From Berberis thunbergii (Eukaryota; Streptophyta; Magnoliopsida; Ranunculales; Berberidaceae): a DNA stretch of 64,000 bases. The DNA is taken from contig QNQO01005866.1 of assembly GCA_003290165.1 (NCBI GenBank), forward strand, positions 48,073 to 112,072, read 5' to 3'. A program made the translations under genes and the position numbers. The stretch's first letter is position 1. The number at the start of each line of letters is the position of its first letter. This document shows, piece by piece, positions 33,743 through 44,779 of the stretch. The notes beneath the pieces were generated by a model, which was not told the DNA's origin, did not search any database, and was given only the letters and a program-made list of their open reading frames with translations.

Positions 33743-34080
33743 TTATTCCGCGGCGTAGATATCTTTATGTTCATCCTCGTCGAGGCTTGACCTTTTTTGA
33801 TACTCGATGAGGTCACTGGAGACTTCGTTGGAGGCTGAGGCTTCTTTTGCTAGCTCATCAGCTCTTTGGTTAATGTGTAGGGGGCACTGTGTGAATTGGT
33901 AGTTCTTGAATTTGCCCATTACGCCATGTACCTTGTTACGATAGGCTATCATGCGGGGATCTTTGCTATTGAAATCACCTTTAACCTGGTTGACTGTTTG
34001 TTTGCTCTGAATGTAGTGAAAATGAGCAATCGGGCCTGGCACCAGAAGGTTGACATTGATTATGCTTCAAGGAAGCATAT
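33743..34080 (-). pseudogene. Second RNase H (Tat type), element A
   Basis: The minus strand encodes SKQTVNQVKGDFNSKDPRMI and CPLHINQRADELAKEAS, the C-terminal part of the extra RNase H domain found after reverse transcriptase in Tat-lineage elements. The last motif, with its Asp before Glu-Leu-Ala, is the final catalytic Asp. The N-terminal part is lost at the break near 34110. Confidence 0.75.
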
Positions 34081-34139
34081 ATGTAGATGTTGTAGCTGGC
34101 TGGCAAACTATGCTCCAAACCTGAATAGATAAGGGGCTA

Positions 34140-34990
34140 AAACACCTTATGCTAGGGATGTCCCCATTGAGCCAGGTGGCCATCGCCAGGACGGAAGTTG
34201 AAGCGGCTCGTGAGAGGGAATACACCATGGAGTGTGTCTTATCAATTATGCAGAAGTCATATTCTAATGCAAGTTTGAGATTGAGTTGGTGAGAAAGTAG
34301 ATTGAGGAAAAGAGGCTAGAACAGTCAGCCGTTGATGCTGAGACTCAGAGTTCATTTGGAAGCCTTTGAGTTTGATTTAGCATAAAAGGTGTTCGCAAGG
34401 GACAAATCTAGAAAAGAGCTGAATCGGGTCCGCCATGATCTGGAAGTTGCATAGGAAGCTATGGCTAAGATGCGTACTGAGTTACAATCTCTTGTTGAGG
34501 AGAATACCATGAATGAACTAAGAGGGTCGTCTAGACACAGAAGTTAAAGGCTGATGTGGAATTCAATGCTCGTGGAGTAAGGAAGGCAGGGGACCAACTT
34601 CTACTGGAACAACATGAACTTAGCGCGGTTAAAATAACATGATTACTGAATTGTCTCAGGTTTATGCGTTGACAGGCAAGCTGGAGCTGTTGGAGTGTGA
34701 ACTTGCTGAAGCAAAGGCATGCGAGGAAGAGTTTCTCAAGGCACAAGGCACATGCGAATTCTGCAGAGTCATGCATTGGAGGTTAAAACTGTTGGCACTG
34801 ATGAAGGAAGAACATCTGAAATTGGACCTTGCTTATTACAAGATGGTGTGATATGCAGACTTCGGAGTGGTCTCTGAGTTGTCAGAGGAAGAGGGCGATC
34901 AGGATCGTGAAGCTCAAGCTAAGGTACGCGCAGATGCAGCTTCTACTTCCTCTCCTGTTAAGTATAGTTTCTTTAGTTGTACCTCCTCCT
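34140..34990 (+). pseudogene. Antisense extra ORF, partial copy (element D)
   Basis: A second copy of the coiled-coil half of the antisense ORF. It reads ITELSQVYALTGKLELLECE, continues with a Cys-containing heptad region, and ends with HLKLDLAYYKMV, homologous to HLELDFDRYRKAAFW in element C. No Transposase_28 part is present. It abuts the RNase H of element A at about 34110 with no LTR between, so it is the remains of a different element. Confidence 0.6.
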
Positions 34991-34999
34991 GATGAGGAG

Positions 35000-36560
35000 T
35001 GAATTTCATTTATCTATACCTTTTTTTCAACTCTTAATTAAAACAAGTTTCTTTTGAGTATGCTTTGTTCCCGTATCTGTTCGGTCTCCCTGTTGCACGC
35101 TTTCCATTTTGCCTTCTATTTTATTTTGACGTAGATTCAGTTGGGTTAGCAGGGAGTCGAGTGGTCTATTTGCTAGTGAGAGTTCGACCGTCTATGTCGC
35201 GAATAATTTGACATGTATTTCTGCGAGGTCTCAGAGTTGTTATCGCGTGGTTACATCTCATAGTAGACGTTCTGTGGATGGTTTGGCGGCGGGTTACATT
35301 ACCAAACCGCAACTCATTCTTGAGGTAAGCCGTTGGAGACTCAAGATATGCATTTGATCATCGGTTGCGGTCATTGGCATGAGTGAACAGTTGCAGCCGA
35401 GCACATGCATTGTAGTTGAGCAAGAACGTTTGGCTCGAGTCAGGTTTCCTAAGCTAGGGCTGGCATCCCATGCAGTATTCGTCCGCGCTTTAGTAGGTAG
35501 ATTTTTGAGTCGGCTCAAGTGGCAATTGCTGATAACAGGATGTCAGCCTGTGTGGGCGTATAGATGCTGCTTGAGCTGTAATCAGATTCGGCGACTACTA
35601 CCCTGAGAAAAAACTGTGGTCCCGTGGCAAGCCGTTGACATCAGTCGGGGTTGACTAAGATTCTACCATCCAAACCATCTACACTTTTGCAGAGCAAGCT
35701 ACAAGTTTGGGATGAGAGAATTTGGTGATTATGGTCTGTAGGATAGCAAGGATCTCGTGGCGAGCCGTTGACATCAGTCAAGGCAGACTGGGCTCCCACC
35801 TTCCAAACCATCTACACTTGCGTGGAGTTGACTACAAATTTTGGGATGAGAAAATTCGGCGACCATGGTCTAGGCTCCCACCTTCCAAACCATCTACACC
35901 TGCGCGAAGCAGGTTACAAGTCTGGGAGTTGGTAATTCGACGACCATGTTCTGTAGAAGAGCAATGGTCTTGTAGCGAATTGTTGACATCAATCAAAACA
36001 GACTAGGCTCTCACCTTCCAAACCATCTACACTTGCACAAAGAAGGCTATAGGCCTGGGCTTTGACCAGAAGTTGTCGTTGTCAGTCGCCTATGACTAGG
36101 CTTACCTGATCGGGTTTGACGACCATCATCTATGAAGGGGGCGTTGGTCCCTGGCGAGTCATCGTCATCAGGCGTGAGAGCGCCATCGACATTCGCGCGT
36201 GGCGAACTAGGCGTCGGGGTGAAACAAAAGTCATCCTCGTCATCAGGTTAAACTGACTAAGCTTGACTGGCTAGGTCGGGGCTCCACTTGTTACGGGCAT
36301 TCCCGCCTACTTCCGTAGATGAATTGCATTGTGCGGATTAGTTTTTTACTAATTTTAAGAAAAAAAAAGGTACCTTAAATCCGCTGGTGATAAGTAGGTG
36401 TGCTCCATGTGTCAAAAGTGACTAGGGCATCTCTACTTGCGTCAGAGCACTTGGTAGAGCACCGCTCAAATAGTGGGCCCTGTTGAAGGATCGCATGTCA
36501 CATGTACAACGTAGATTGCATGGTTCCAAGTCTACGGCTTAGGTCGCAAGACGGTTGAGT
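35000..36560. repeat. Spacer of element D with tandem repeats
   Basis: From about 35610 to 36060 the block 'ccttccaaaccatctacac' recurs four times (near 35670, 35800, 35880 and 36010) with 80- to 136-base steps. No coding frame is supported between 35000 and 36560. The place, downstream of the antisense ORF, is that of the arrays in elements A and C. Confidence 0.6.
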
Positions 36561-37560
36561 CTCGGTTACTCACCCCAATTAATGAGGTTGTGTGCAACAT
36601 CATTAATTGGTTGAACGTGGTTCTCTGTGGTTTCCTTGGGAACCGTCGCCTCCTCATTTCCCACACGGTATTCAATGCTAATATTTAATGCTGACGTGTC
36701 TGTTTGGTGAACCACTATGTCTATATAATGGTGTTCCTTCATCGTTGTAGGCATTATCTTCTACCGAGTGCACTTCTTCCAATGCTCATACTCAAAGAAT
36801 ATGCTTTGGGTTTTCCAAGGCTGAAGGAAGATCTCCACCGTTGGAGTCTTCAAATGTTCTAACATTTGTGTCGATGAGTCTTGATAAGACTTGCTATTAT
36901 ACGTGGTCACCTGCTTTAGATGAGCACCCAATTGGTTCGCTGAGACCTTGTAATTTCTTCTCATATTTCGTAGAAGATGTACAGACTTTTCCTCAAGGGA
37001 TGTGTCTTTTGTTTATGTGTTGGTGCCCTGCCGGTGCTTCGAACCGCATAATTTCTGAGATAACACCAGTATCAAACCTTGGAGCGGTTGCTTCCCTCCC
37101 TTATCAGCTAACCTTGAAGCATTTTGCTGTGTTGAAATTCAGGGTTGTGGGGTGGAGAGGAGTTGGACATGGCCTATCAGAGTGGGCCATTAACTCCTAG
37201 ATGCCCATTTCCTCCCTGAGCAGGAGGGTGCACTCAATCTGTTTCAACTTGATACTTGTCCCAAGTTCGTATGGTTGGGCGGATCGAGCGTGTGAGTTTG
37301 TTATAGCTTTAGCTGGCATGTCGCGGGGTGTCCGTTTGTGGATTTTGTACCACCTCAGGTCATCCTTGCGAGGTGGGTCATCTTCTTCGAAGAAGTTGCT
37401 AAGCGGAACTCTTAGAAGGCTTCGTAATTTACCCGGGGTACCTTCGTTGTCACTTCTGAGTCCTCTTCTGAGTCCTTTACTGTACGTCACATCAGATTCG
37501 ACTGCTTGTAGTTTGTAATCTTTTGTACCCGCTTATGGATGATCGTTGTTAAATCTTTCC
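36561..37560. other. Unidentified repeat X, copy 1
   Basis: A 200-base block (about 36790-36990) is closely similar to 50475-50690 ('gagtcttcaaatgttctaac', 'gtcttgataagacttgctat'). CTATATAATGG at about 36720 could be a TATA box on the plus strand. ORFs of 60-119 codons exist on both strands, but none is conserved between the two copies. The identity is unknown; it may be part of a third Tat-like family. Confidence 0.4.
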
Positions 37561-37689
37561 AGTAATGAATAGAGTGTGTTTTCGTAATTCTCTTTTGTTT
37601 CTTAAATGATTGCAAATCACATAAGCTCCTAAGAATTAAAACTCTATATTGACTACTGAAAGAAAACTAAACAACTAAATGGATTGACT

Positions 37690-38460
37690 TTTGGCAGAAA
37701 GAGTTTGATCCAGCCTTGAAGTGAATTCACATAGCCCTTGTTTGGATCGTGAGCACCTTCAGCGAATTCTCATAGCCCAGTGCAATAAGGGTTCCCTTAA
37801 TGCTTGACAAAGCAACTAAGTAAAGAACTAGGCTTTCTTTTGCAAGTGTGTGTGTGGAGATTAGTTCAAACAACTTGTACCCTACTGAGATCCAAGTTGT
37901 TTCAGATGATGGAAGGACCACTAGAATAGAAGTTGAGTATTCCTGGAAGCCGGAGAAATGCAAGCATTGTGTAGGATTTGGTCATAACTCTGCCAAGTGC
38001 CCAAAGCAAAAGAAAGCAACAACTCCAACTGCTAGGTACTGGAAAGAGGTTCAGGGAAAGCAAGGACCAAAAGATACACAAGAAGGTTGGGCAACAGTGA
38101 CCAGTAGGCGCAATGCTACTAACAAGCAGGCAGAAACATAGAATGCTTCTCATATAGACTTACATAATAAGACACAGCAAGAGGAGCTTAGAGAACAGCC
38201 AAATGAGAGTCAGGTGGAGGTGCAGAATGGCAAGCACAATGAGATGCTGACGGACAAGCTTAATGCTAAGGATGTGGGGCAAGATAGTACTCAGAATGAG
38301 ATACAAACGGGAATGCAGAGTGAGACAGATAATGAGATATAATATGAGGCACAAAACAGGACTCACAATGACCTACCAACTGAGATACAAACAACAACAC
38401 CTAGCCTATCAGTAGTGGCTATCCTATCACCCAGGCTTGTACAAGGAACACAATGCACCT
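37690..38460 (+). pseudogene. LINE1 ORF1 (nucleic-acid-binding protein)
   Basis: The frame from 37848 encodes VEISSNNLYPTEIQVV, then RIEVEYSWKPEKCKHC and GFGHNSAKCPKQ, the zf-CCHC-like end of the DUF4283-type ORF1 of plant L1 elements, with the Cys-x2-Cys-x4-His-x4-Cys spacing. A Gln/Glu/Asn-rich low-complexity tail follows (38150-38780). The N-terminal DUF4283 part is mostly missing or out of frame. Confidence 0.75.
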
Positions 38461-38784
38461 AGCATGGTGCGAGATACTGGACACAGAAAGGAAATAACTT
38501 TGAGGTCTTCACAGGGAGGTACAAGCAAGAATATGGACTCTACAATGAGTAACACTTCAAAACAGAATAAAGGAGGTAACAAGCAACCACAGACTCAGAC
38601 CAGAACGCACAACCTACGAAGTAAAAGCAATCCTTTTGAGGTGTTGCAAAGACTAGAGCAAGGGTATGAGAATGCACTAGCCAGGAAGACTCATACTACT
38701 AAAGCGCCTAGGTCTCTCACAGGACAAGGAAGGTCTAACCCTATTAGGGGAGGAGAACAAAACCAAGACTGTTTAGATGATTAG

Positions 38785-39905
38785 ATAAGATTGTTGGAAT
38801 GTTAGGGGCCTAAATGACCCCTTAAAGTAGAGTGAATTTAGGAAACTTGTACACAAATAGAATGTCAGCATTATAGGTCTGGTTGAGACAAAAGTTAGTA
38901 ATGAAAAAAAGGAGAAAATTCAGAAGGAACTGATACGTGATTGGCTAGCAGTTGATAACAATGACATAGTCCAGGGAGGTAGGATATGGGTCATTTGGGA
39001 TCCTCATGCAATGAACATAAGTGTTGTTTCTAGGTCTGATCAAGCAATCTGCTTGAAATCTACATGGCCTAATGGATACACTTGCAATTTGACATTTGTA
39101 TATGAGAGCAGTTACAACAACATCAGAAAGATATTATGGCTAGAACTTGAAAATTTCTCGAGGAACAACAAACTCCCGTGGTCAGTGCTGGGAGATTTCA
39201 ACTCGATCCTGAATTCCAAGGAAAGAGTTGGTGGGGAGGAGATATCACCATGACAGTTTATAGACTTTACAGAATGCGCAGTGAATGCAGGTTTGTTTGA
39301 TTATAAGTTCAAGGGTTGTTTCTTAACATGGAGTAATAAGCAGAGTAGGGACAATAGAATCATGTGCAAATTAGACAGGGCAATGATAAACCAGGAATGG
39401 CTTCTTGATATGCCTAACTCTGAAGTTGACTTTCTCAACCCAGGAGTGTCAGACCACTCACAAGTCATCTTAGCCATCTATGAACATACAAACCCTGGTC
39501 CTATTCCGTTTAGGTTTTTCAATTTTTGGGTGCATGAGAAGGGCTATATGGAGGTGGTACAAGACACTTGGGCTCAACCAGTGATTGGTAATGCAACTTA
39601 TTGTTTTGTTCAAAAGCTAAAAAGAGTGAAAGCTCAACTGATAGTGTGGAGAAAAAAACAATTTTGTTAATGCTAGTAGTGGAGTAAATACTGCTAAACA
39701 ATTCATGGAGTTCACACAAAGTGCGCTTCAATTGGACCCCCTAAACTCTAGCCTAGCTGAGACAGAAAAAGAAGTAGAAAAGCAATATGCACTAGCAGCC
39801 TGTAAGGCAGAATCAGAGGTAGTGCAAAAAGCAAAAGCAAAACATATGAGGCCAGATGATGAAAATGTCACATATTTTCATCACAACCTACGGGAAAGGT
39901 GATCA
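38785..39905 (+). pseudogene. LINE1 ORF2: endonuclease domain
   Basis: This is the apurinic-type endonuclease that nicks the target DNA. Visible blocks: NVRGLNDP at the start, GLVETKVS, LPWSVLGDFNSILNSKERVG (39175-39235), NRIMCKLDRAMIN and GVSDHSQVIL. The last holds the catalytic SDH. Stops lie between blocks (for example at 39253 and after 39670). No single frame runs through. Confidence 0.82.
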
Positions 39906-39917
39906 AAAAATAAAATC

Positions 39918-41070
39918 TTGTCCATCTATAACTCTCATAATGAGAAACTGGAAGATATGAAGGAGATTGAGAATGAATGCTTCAGGCACTTTGATGATGT
40001 TTATGCTGGTGAACAGGAAGACTATGACATAACTATTATTGACAGTTTGCGAGCAGAAAGAACAATTACTGAGGCTGAGGCCGTGGAGCTGACCCAAGAA
40101 GTGACCAGGAATGAAATAATAGAGGCTCTGTCTTCAATTGGCTCAGACAAGGCACCTGGCCTTAATGGCTTCTCGTCACTATTTTCAAATCAACTTGGAG
40201 GATTATAGGGAATGATTTTACAAAGGCGATCAAGAACTTTTTCAGAAACAAGAAGCTTCTGGGTGAGGTAAATGCAACATATATTACTTTAATTCCAAAG
40301 GTTTCTAATGCATCTTATCTGGGTTATTTCACACCAATTTCTTGTTGCAATGTGCTATACAAATGCATTACTAAGATCTTGACAAATAGAATGAAGAAAG
40401 TAGTTCACAGACTGGTTAGCTTGGATCAGTCAGCATTCATTAGAGGGAGATAAATGCATGACAATGTGATGTTAGCTCATGAATTGGTCAGAAACTATCA
40501 TAGAAACCAGGGAACTCCCAGGCGTGCAGCCAAGATTGATCTTAGAAAGGCATACGATATGGTTAGATGGGAAGCAATAGAGCTTGTCATGAGGAAGATG
40601 CGATTCCCAGAGCAGTACATTGAATGGGTGAAGGCCGACACTACGACCCCTAGGTTCTCCATCTCTATCAATGGTTCTCCTAAAGGTTTTATAAGGGCCA
40701 AAAGAGGAATACGACAAGGGTGTCCAATGTCGCCATATTTATTTGCTCTTGTTATGGAACTATTGCACCTTATATTGAAGAAGAAAGTGGATGAAGGAGA
40801 ATACATTTTGCACCCTAAGTGTAGTAATCCTCTGATCACACATCTATGTTTTGCATGACCTCATTGTTTTTTTTCATGGGAGCATTAAGTCTGCAAAGGC
40901 ACTATCTAGTACTTTGAGCATGTTCAAAGCAAGCACGGGACTAGCTATAAATTGCTCAAAGAGATACTTGTTTGCTGCAGGGGTACCCAATGAGGAACTT
41001 TCTCTGATTACTGGGTGCCTAGAATTTAATGTAGATGTGCTCTCTGTGAAGTACCTGGGATTGCCTTGAT
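39918..41070 (+). pseudogene. LINE1 ORF2: reverse transcriptase domain
   Basis: Blocks in order: SDKAPGLNGFS (about 40145), LIPKVSNASYLGYF, RMKKVVHRLVSLDQSAFIRG, AAKIDLRKAYDMVRWEAIE, GIRQGCPMSPYLFALVMELL (to 40770), and LIVFFHGSIKSAK. The catalytic FADD is damaged: near 40853 the sequence reads TTTGCATGACC, two bases short, which removes one Asp and shifts the frame. Confidence 0.88.
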
Positions 41071-41196
41071 ATCTTCTCCCCTGGCTTATAACCAATGTCT
41101 TCAATTAATTGACAAAATACGCCAAGAATAGGACCCTGACATATGCAGGCATCTGATTAAAGCAGTATTGAATAGCCTGCATGTGTACTGGACCTC

Positions 41197-41418
41197 TTGT
41201 TTTATACTCCTTTCACTGAAAGGATTCCTAGACATAGTTTCATCACTTGGCTTGTTTTGCATAGGTCTCTTAAGACCCAGAATAAGTTGGAAAAATGGAG
41301 AGTCATAACTAGTTCAGTTTGCTCTCTATGTAGTGATGAACCTGAATGTGAAGAGCACCTACTCTTCAAATGTAGGTATTCAAGTTTTGTATGGTCACGT
41401 ATAGGCATCAACCCATGA
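41197..41418 (+). pseudogene. LINE1 ORF2: zf-RVT domain
   Basis: The frame encodes RHSFITWLVLHRSLKTQNKL and CSLCSDEPECEEHLLFKC followed by SSFVWSRIG, the zinc-binding domain after reverse transcriptase. The join to the preceding domain near 41190 is shorter than usual, so a deletion is likely. Confidence 0.85.
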
Positions 41419-41739
41419 ATTTGACAACAGAATGGAAATGGTGTGAGATGAAGTTTGCTGGTAAATAACCAAGCACTATGGTAAAAAAAACTTGCTTTGA
41501 ATGCAACTGTTTACCATTTCTGGACTGAGAGGAATTGTAGAGTATTCCCGTCCAAGTTCAAAGCAGCTGTTGAACTAGTTCTAAAGGTCATTGAAGATGT
41601 CAGACTACGAGCTTCAGTCCTGGATCTTGAAGTAGAAGACAATGCTGACAATAGAGGGCTATTTGACAAATGGATAATTGGAGCTCAGTTTCATATGTGC
41701 ACGAGCACTTGGCATGCTTGGCAGCGGCTTGAACAAGGA

Positions 41740-42211
41740 TGGGTTAAAGTTAATACGGATGGATCTCTAACATGTGCTAGGGGGTTATGGTGCCTTGATC
41801 AGGGACCATGAAGGACTGGTGGTGGCAGCTGCAACAGGGTCCCATAGAGCACAAACAATCATTTTGCACGAGTTACAGGGGATTGAGTTGGGCATCAAGT
41901 TAGCCCGCAAACATGGTTTCCAGATAGTGAAGCTTAGTATGGACTCAAGCAATGTTTTCAAGTACTTTACAACCACTAAAGCTCCTCCATGGGAAGCAAT
42001 TCATACTGCTAGGAGTATCAAGGAGGAAATGAAGAAGTTTGTGGGATGCAGGGTTATGCATGAAGTTAGGGAAACAAACCAGGCAGCAGATAAGCTAGCT
42101 AAGCTTTTACCTAATCTAGAATTTGTGGAGATCATTCCAAGCTCTTTTGTGGAAAACATCAAGAAGATTGTATTTGATGATGCTAGAGGTAAAAAATACC
42201 CTCGAATGTAA
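41740..42211 (+). pseudogene. LINE1 ORF2: RNase H domain
   Basis: All four acidic positions of the RNase H site are visible: VNTDGS, HELQGIELG, LSMDSSN and ETNQAADKLA. A one-base shift near 41775 separates the first motif from the rest. Plant L1 elements with a C-terminal RNase H are known. The domain is otherwise complete (145 codons open to the stop at 42211). Confidence 0.85.
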
Positions 42212-42289
42212 CAAATCTCAATTCCTTATTTTCAGTGGTTTGGGGAGCCCATATAAACCCCCACGCTTGCCTTTCAAAAAAAAAAAATA

Positions 42290-42690
42290 GTGACAACCCT
42301 GTGCCATTAGTTGGTCCCCGCGAATTATTTTCTCCTAGTGATTGGTGGTATACTTGACACATCGCTGAAAGGTGGAAATGACTGCCTCCATCTGATGAAG
42401 CCAAGGTCTTCCCAAGATGAGGTTATAGGTAAACGGTGCACCTACCACCATGAAGCCCAGGAACATGGCCTTCCTTAGTTGTGGCTCTCCTGCCACCGCT
42501 GCTAGCCTTATCTTCCTGATCGGGAAGCATTTTCCTCTGCTAAACCCAGTCAGCGGGTAATAGGAAGACGTTGGGTTCTCTACCTTGAGGTCCATAATGT
42601 GAAATGCATTGTAGAACGAGATGTTGAAAAAGCTTCTCGTGTCCACCAGGGCCCTCTACACTTCCCACATTGTAATAGATACCAAAATGA
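42290..42690 (-). pseudogene. Protease of Tat element F
   Basis: This minus-strand retropepsin region has a decayed active site, MDTRSFFNISFYNAFHIM (the family has Asp-x-Gly-Ser; here the Gly is Arg). FLGFMVVGAPFTYNLILGRP and ISTFQRCVKYTTN follow, then RGDQLMAQGC. LINE1 cuts the sequence at 42288. Gag of the same element is to the right. Confidence 0.82.
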
Positions 42691-42729
42691 CAGTAGTGTC
42701 ATTGTGCGATCCGCGGACACCTTCGAGGC

Positions 42730-43743
42730 CCTTATCTGTGAAGGTCAAGGTCGGGATGGGGCTCTGTACCCACGAGTAATACACGTGTTTGTCCTCATTT
42801 ATGGGTTGTGTCCGCATCTCAAGGAATGTTCGCTTATGGGACTTGTTTGATTGTTCTTCTTCTGATGTGATTCCATGATGGACATATTATGCTCGGAGTC
42901 TCCTTTTCAATTTCTTGAGCCGCCGCTCCCCTTTCCCTAGTTCAGTCATGCAATTTCTCTGAACCCATGAACTCTTTTAGCTTGCCCTTGACAATCCAGT
43001 ACTCGATCTTGTACCTTAGACTCTTGCAGTCGTTGCTGTCGTGGCCACCCTCCTTGTGGTATGAGCAGTAGTTTTTGTTGTCTCGTTTGGAAGGGTCTCC
43101 ACGCTTTCTTGGGGTCACTTAAGATCTTCCCAGTTCTTCATGGAATTAAGGACGTCCGACAAGCAAGAGTTTAGATGGTCATCGATCTAGATCCAACATA
43201 GTTGGAAGATTTCTCTAGCTTGGCATGGCCAAAATCTGACCTGCCGTCATTGCACTTCTGATTGTTTCTTTCTTCGTCTTCTCGCCTTTTCCCATTCCTT
43301 TTTTTCTCTAAAAATGGAGGATTTCTTGTCTACTTCAATTTCCTTCTTTGTTGTTTTCATTTCCTCCAGAGTGAGGTACCTCTAGGCACCCTTCAAGAGT
43401 TCAGCCATATCCAAGGGGGGGGGGGATCCAAGGTGAGGAAGTCGTAATACTTTCCTTGTCTTAAGCCCGCAGTAAAAGCCGACACAATGGTGTCGTCGCT
43501 GCTGCCGTCAATGAGCGACACCTCGTCATTGCAGCACGTGATGTATTCTTTTATCATTTCGTTTGACCTCTGCCTAATATTTGAAAAAATAGAACGCTTG
43601 CCATTCTCTTTACAGAAGAGACACTTCTTTGTCTTAATCCTTCTTACGAGCTGAAAAACATAATTTAGCATTTGACGATGCTCGATTCTTTTCATTTGCA
43701 GACTATCTTTTTCTAGCATTATTTACAATAAAATTGCAGATAA
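42730..43743 (-). pseudogene. gag of Tat element F
   Basis: Minus strand: the end of the gag domain, KEYITCCNDEVSLIDGSSDD and SAFTAGLRQGKYYDFLTLDP (43600-43400), then a linker and a zinc-knuckle-like CSYHKEGGHDSNDC (about 43070-43030) followed by KIEYWIVKGKLKEF. The N-terminal half of gag is absent. A run of eleven or more G (43415-43426) shifts the frame. Homologous to 1-900. Confidence 0.8.
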
Positions 43744-43868
43744 AATACACACTGATTCACAATATTTTTCAGTTTTGTAAAGTAAATGGCTAATAACAAC
43801 TCATGACATAATCATGATACATATTGGTTTTATTTTTTCCATTCCTAAAGAAAAAATTTCATTATAGC

Positions 43869-44494
43869 TAATGTAGTCGATTCCTGCTCTCATTCCTTGC
43901 TGCTTACTTAGACCTGCAGAAGTAGCAAATGTGAGCAAGTGACCACCGTGTGGCGGCCAATGGCATTCCGATGCTTAAGTTAGATAAGGCTTAGTAGAGG
44001 CTTAAAGCTGCAAATTGGTATTTTGTAGAGTACCTTAAGTTCATTGACCTTATTTCCCTTTTTTTTCCTTTTATAGTGTGAGAGTCCTTGTTCAGCTACA
44101 AAGAGATTTTGCTGGAGACCCTTTCTTGTTTAGGAGTTGTCTATGTGGGTTAGTCTCCCTACATGAGTTGTGCCCCAAGATCTGCAGAAGAGGTTTCCCT
44201 TTCTGGGTGTTATCCATGCAAGGAAGTTTCCTTGCTGGACTTATACTCTAATATTTGTTTCCTAGCCAGAACCAACGTATTGCTAGTCTGCATGTCTTGG
44301 GTCGATCACCCAAATACTTTCCTTATCAAAGCTTATGACTATTGGATCCGACCTTCTGAAGCCTGCCAATACTGAGCTTAATGTTGTCTTGGCCTCGCTG
44401 GATTGAACATGCAATCAGGCATGCTTTGTTCTGTTGACGAGATTATCATGACACGTGTACGGTGCTGATTAGAGGACGGTTTGGTGTATCATCA
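43869..44494 (-). repeat. LTR, Tat family 1, shared by elements F and C
   Basis: 626 bases from TAATGTAGTCGATT to GTGTATCATCA. Gag of element F lies to its left, as for a 5' LTR, and the antisense ORF of element C to its right, as for a 3' LTR. Flanks (ATAGC left, GCTGC right) do not match. A purine-rich tract (GAGGGGAGCAGC on the minus strand, 44506-44495) directly borders it on the element C side. Confidence 0.85.
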
Positions 44495-44656
44495 GCTGCT
44501 CCCCTCGAGTTAGTGGGCCATCATGTCGGTCCACTAAGTCTTTTTGAGAGAATTTTTACATTTATGATTGAACCCAAAACGTTGTCTTGAGCGGCGCATA
44601 TCATTAAATGAGTTTGTGACCATTCAGTAGGGAAAGGGGGCGCATCTGCATGTTGC

Positions 44657-44666
44657 TTATATAAGC
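44657..44666 (+). promoter_or_regulatory. TATA box before antisense ORF of element C
   Basis: CTTATATAAG lies about 115 bases before the ATG at 44780, on the plus strand. With the equivalent box in element A it suggests that the antisense ORF has its own promoter. Confidence 0.5.
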
Positions 44667-44779
44667 CACAGCTTTTGCCAAAGGGAGTTTCTTTATATTT
44701 GTCTCTGTTGCTTCCTTTTTGTTTTCTTTTCTCAATGTTCTTTGTTGCAACTCTTTTCAAAAGTCAAAACTTTTTCTTC

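Larger units (their letters stand above)
29300..34110 (-). mobile_element. Tat-lineage element A, 3' half
   Basis: In minus orientation: second RNase H and integrase (34080-32570), a tandem-repeat spacer (32450-31950), an antisense ORF (30161-31713 on the plus strand), a purine-rich tract next to the LTR (GGAGGGAG on the minus strand, ~29926-29919), and the 3' LTR at 29300-29911. The 5' half (gag, protease, reverse transcriptase, 5' LTR) is missing at a break near 34110, where a second, partial element begins. Confidence 0.8.
37690..42288 (+). mobile_element. L1-type LINE with RNase H (LINE1)
   Basis: Plus-strand non-LTR retrotransposon with an ORF1 zinc-knuckle part, an ORF2 endonuclease, reverse transcriptase, zf-RVT and C-terminal RNase H, ending with GCTTGCCTTTCAAAAAAAAA near 42288. 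It sits in the protease-to-reverse-transcriptase spacer of a minus-strand Tat element. The 5' end is incomplete or not clearly bounded (the first recognisable ORF1 codons are near 37690). I found no target duplication. Many frameshifts make it inactive. Confidence 0.88.

Noticed and set aside
34639..34851. A short stand-alone coiled-coil gene
   Set aside because: It is homologous to the C-terminal half of the antisense ORFs of elements A and C, so it is a fragment of that ORF.
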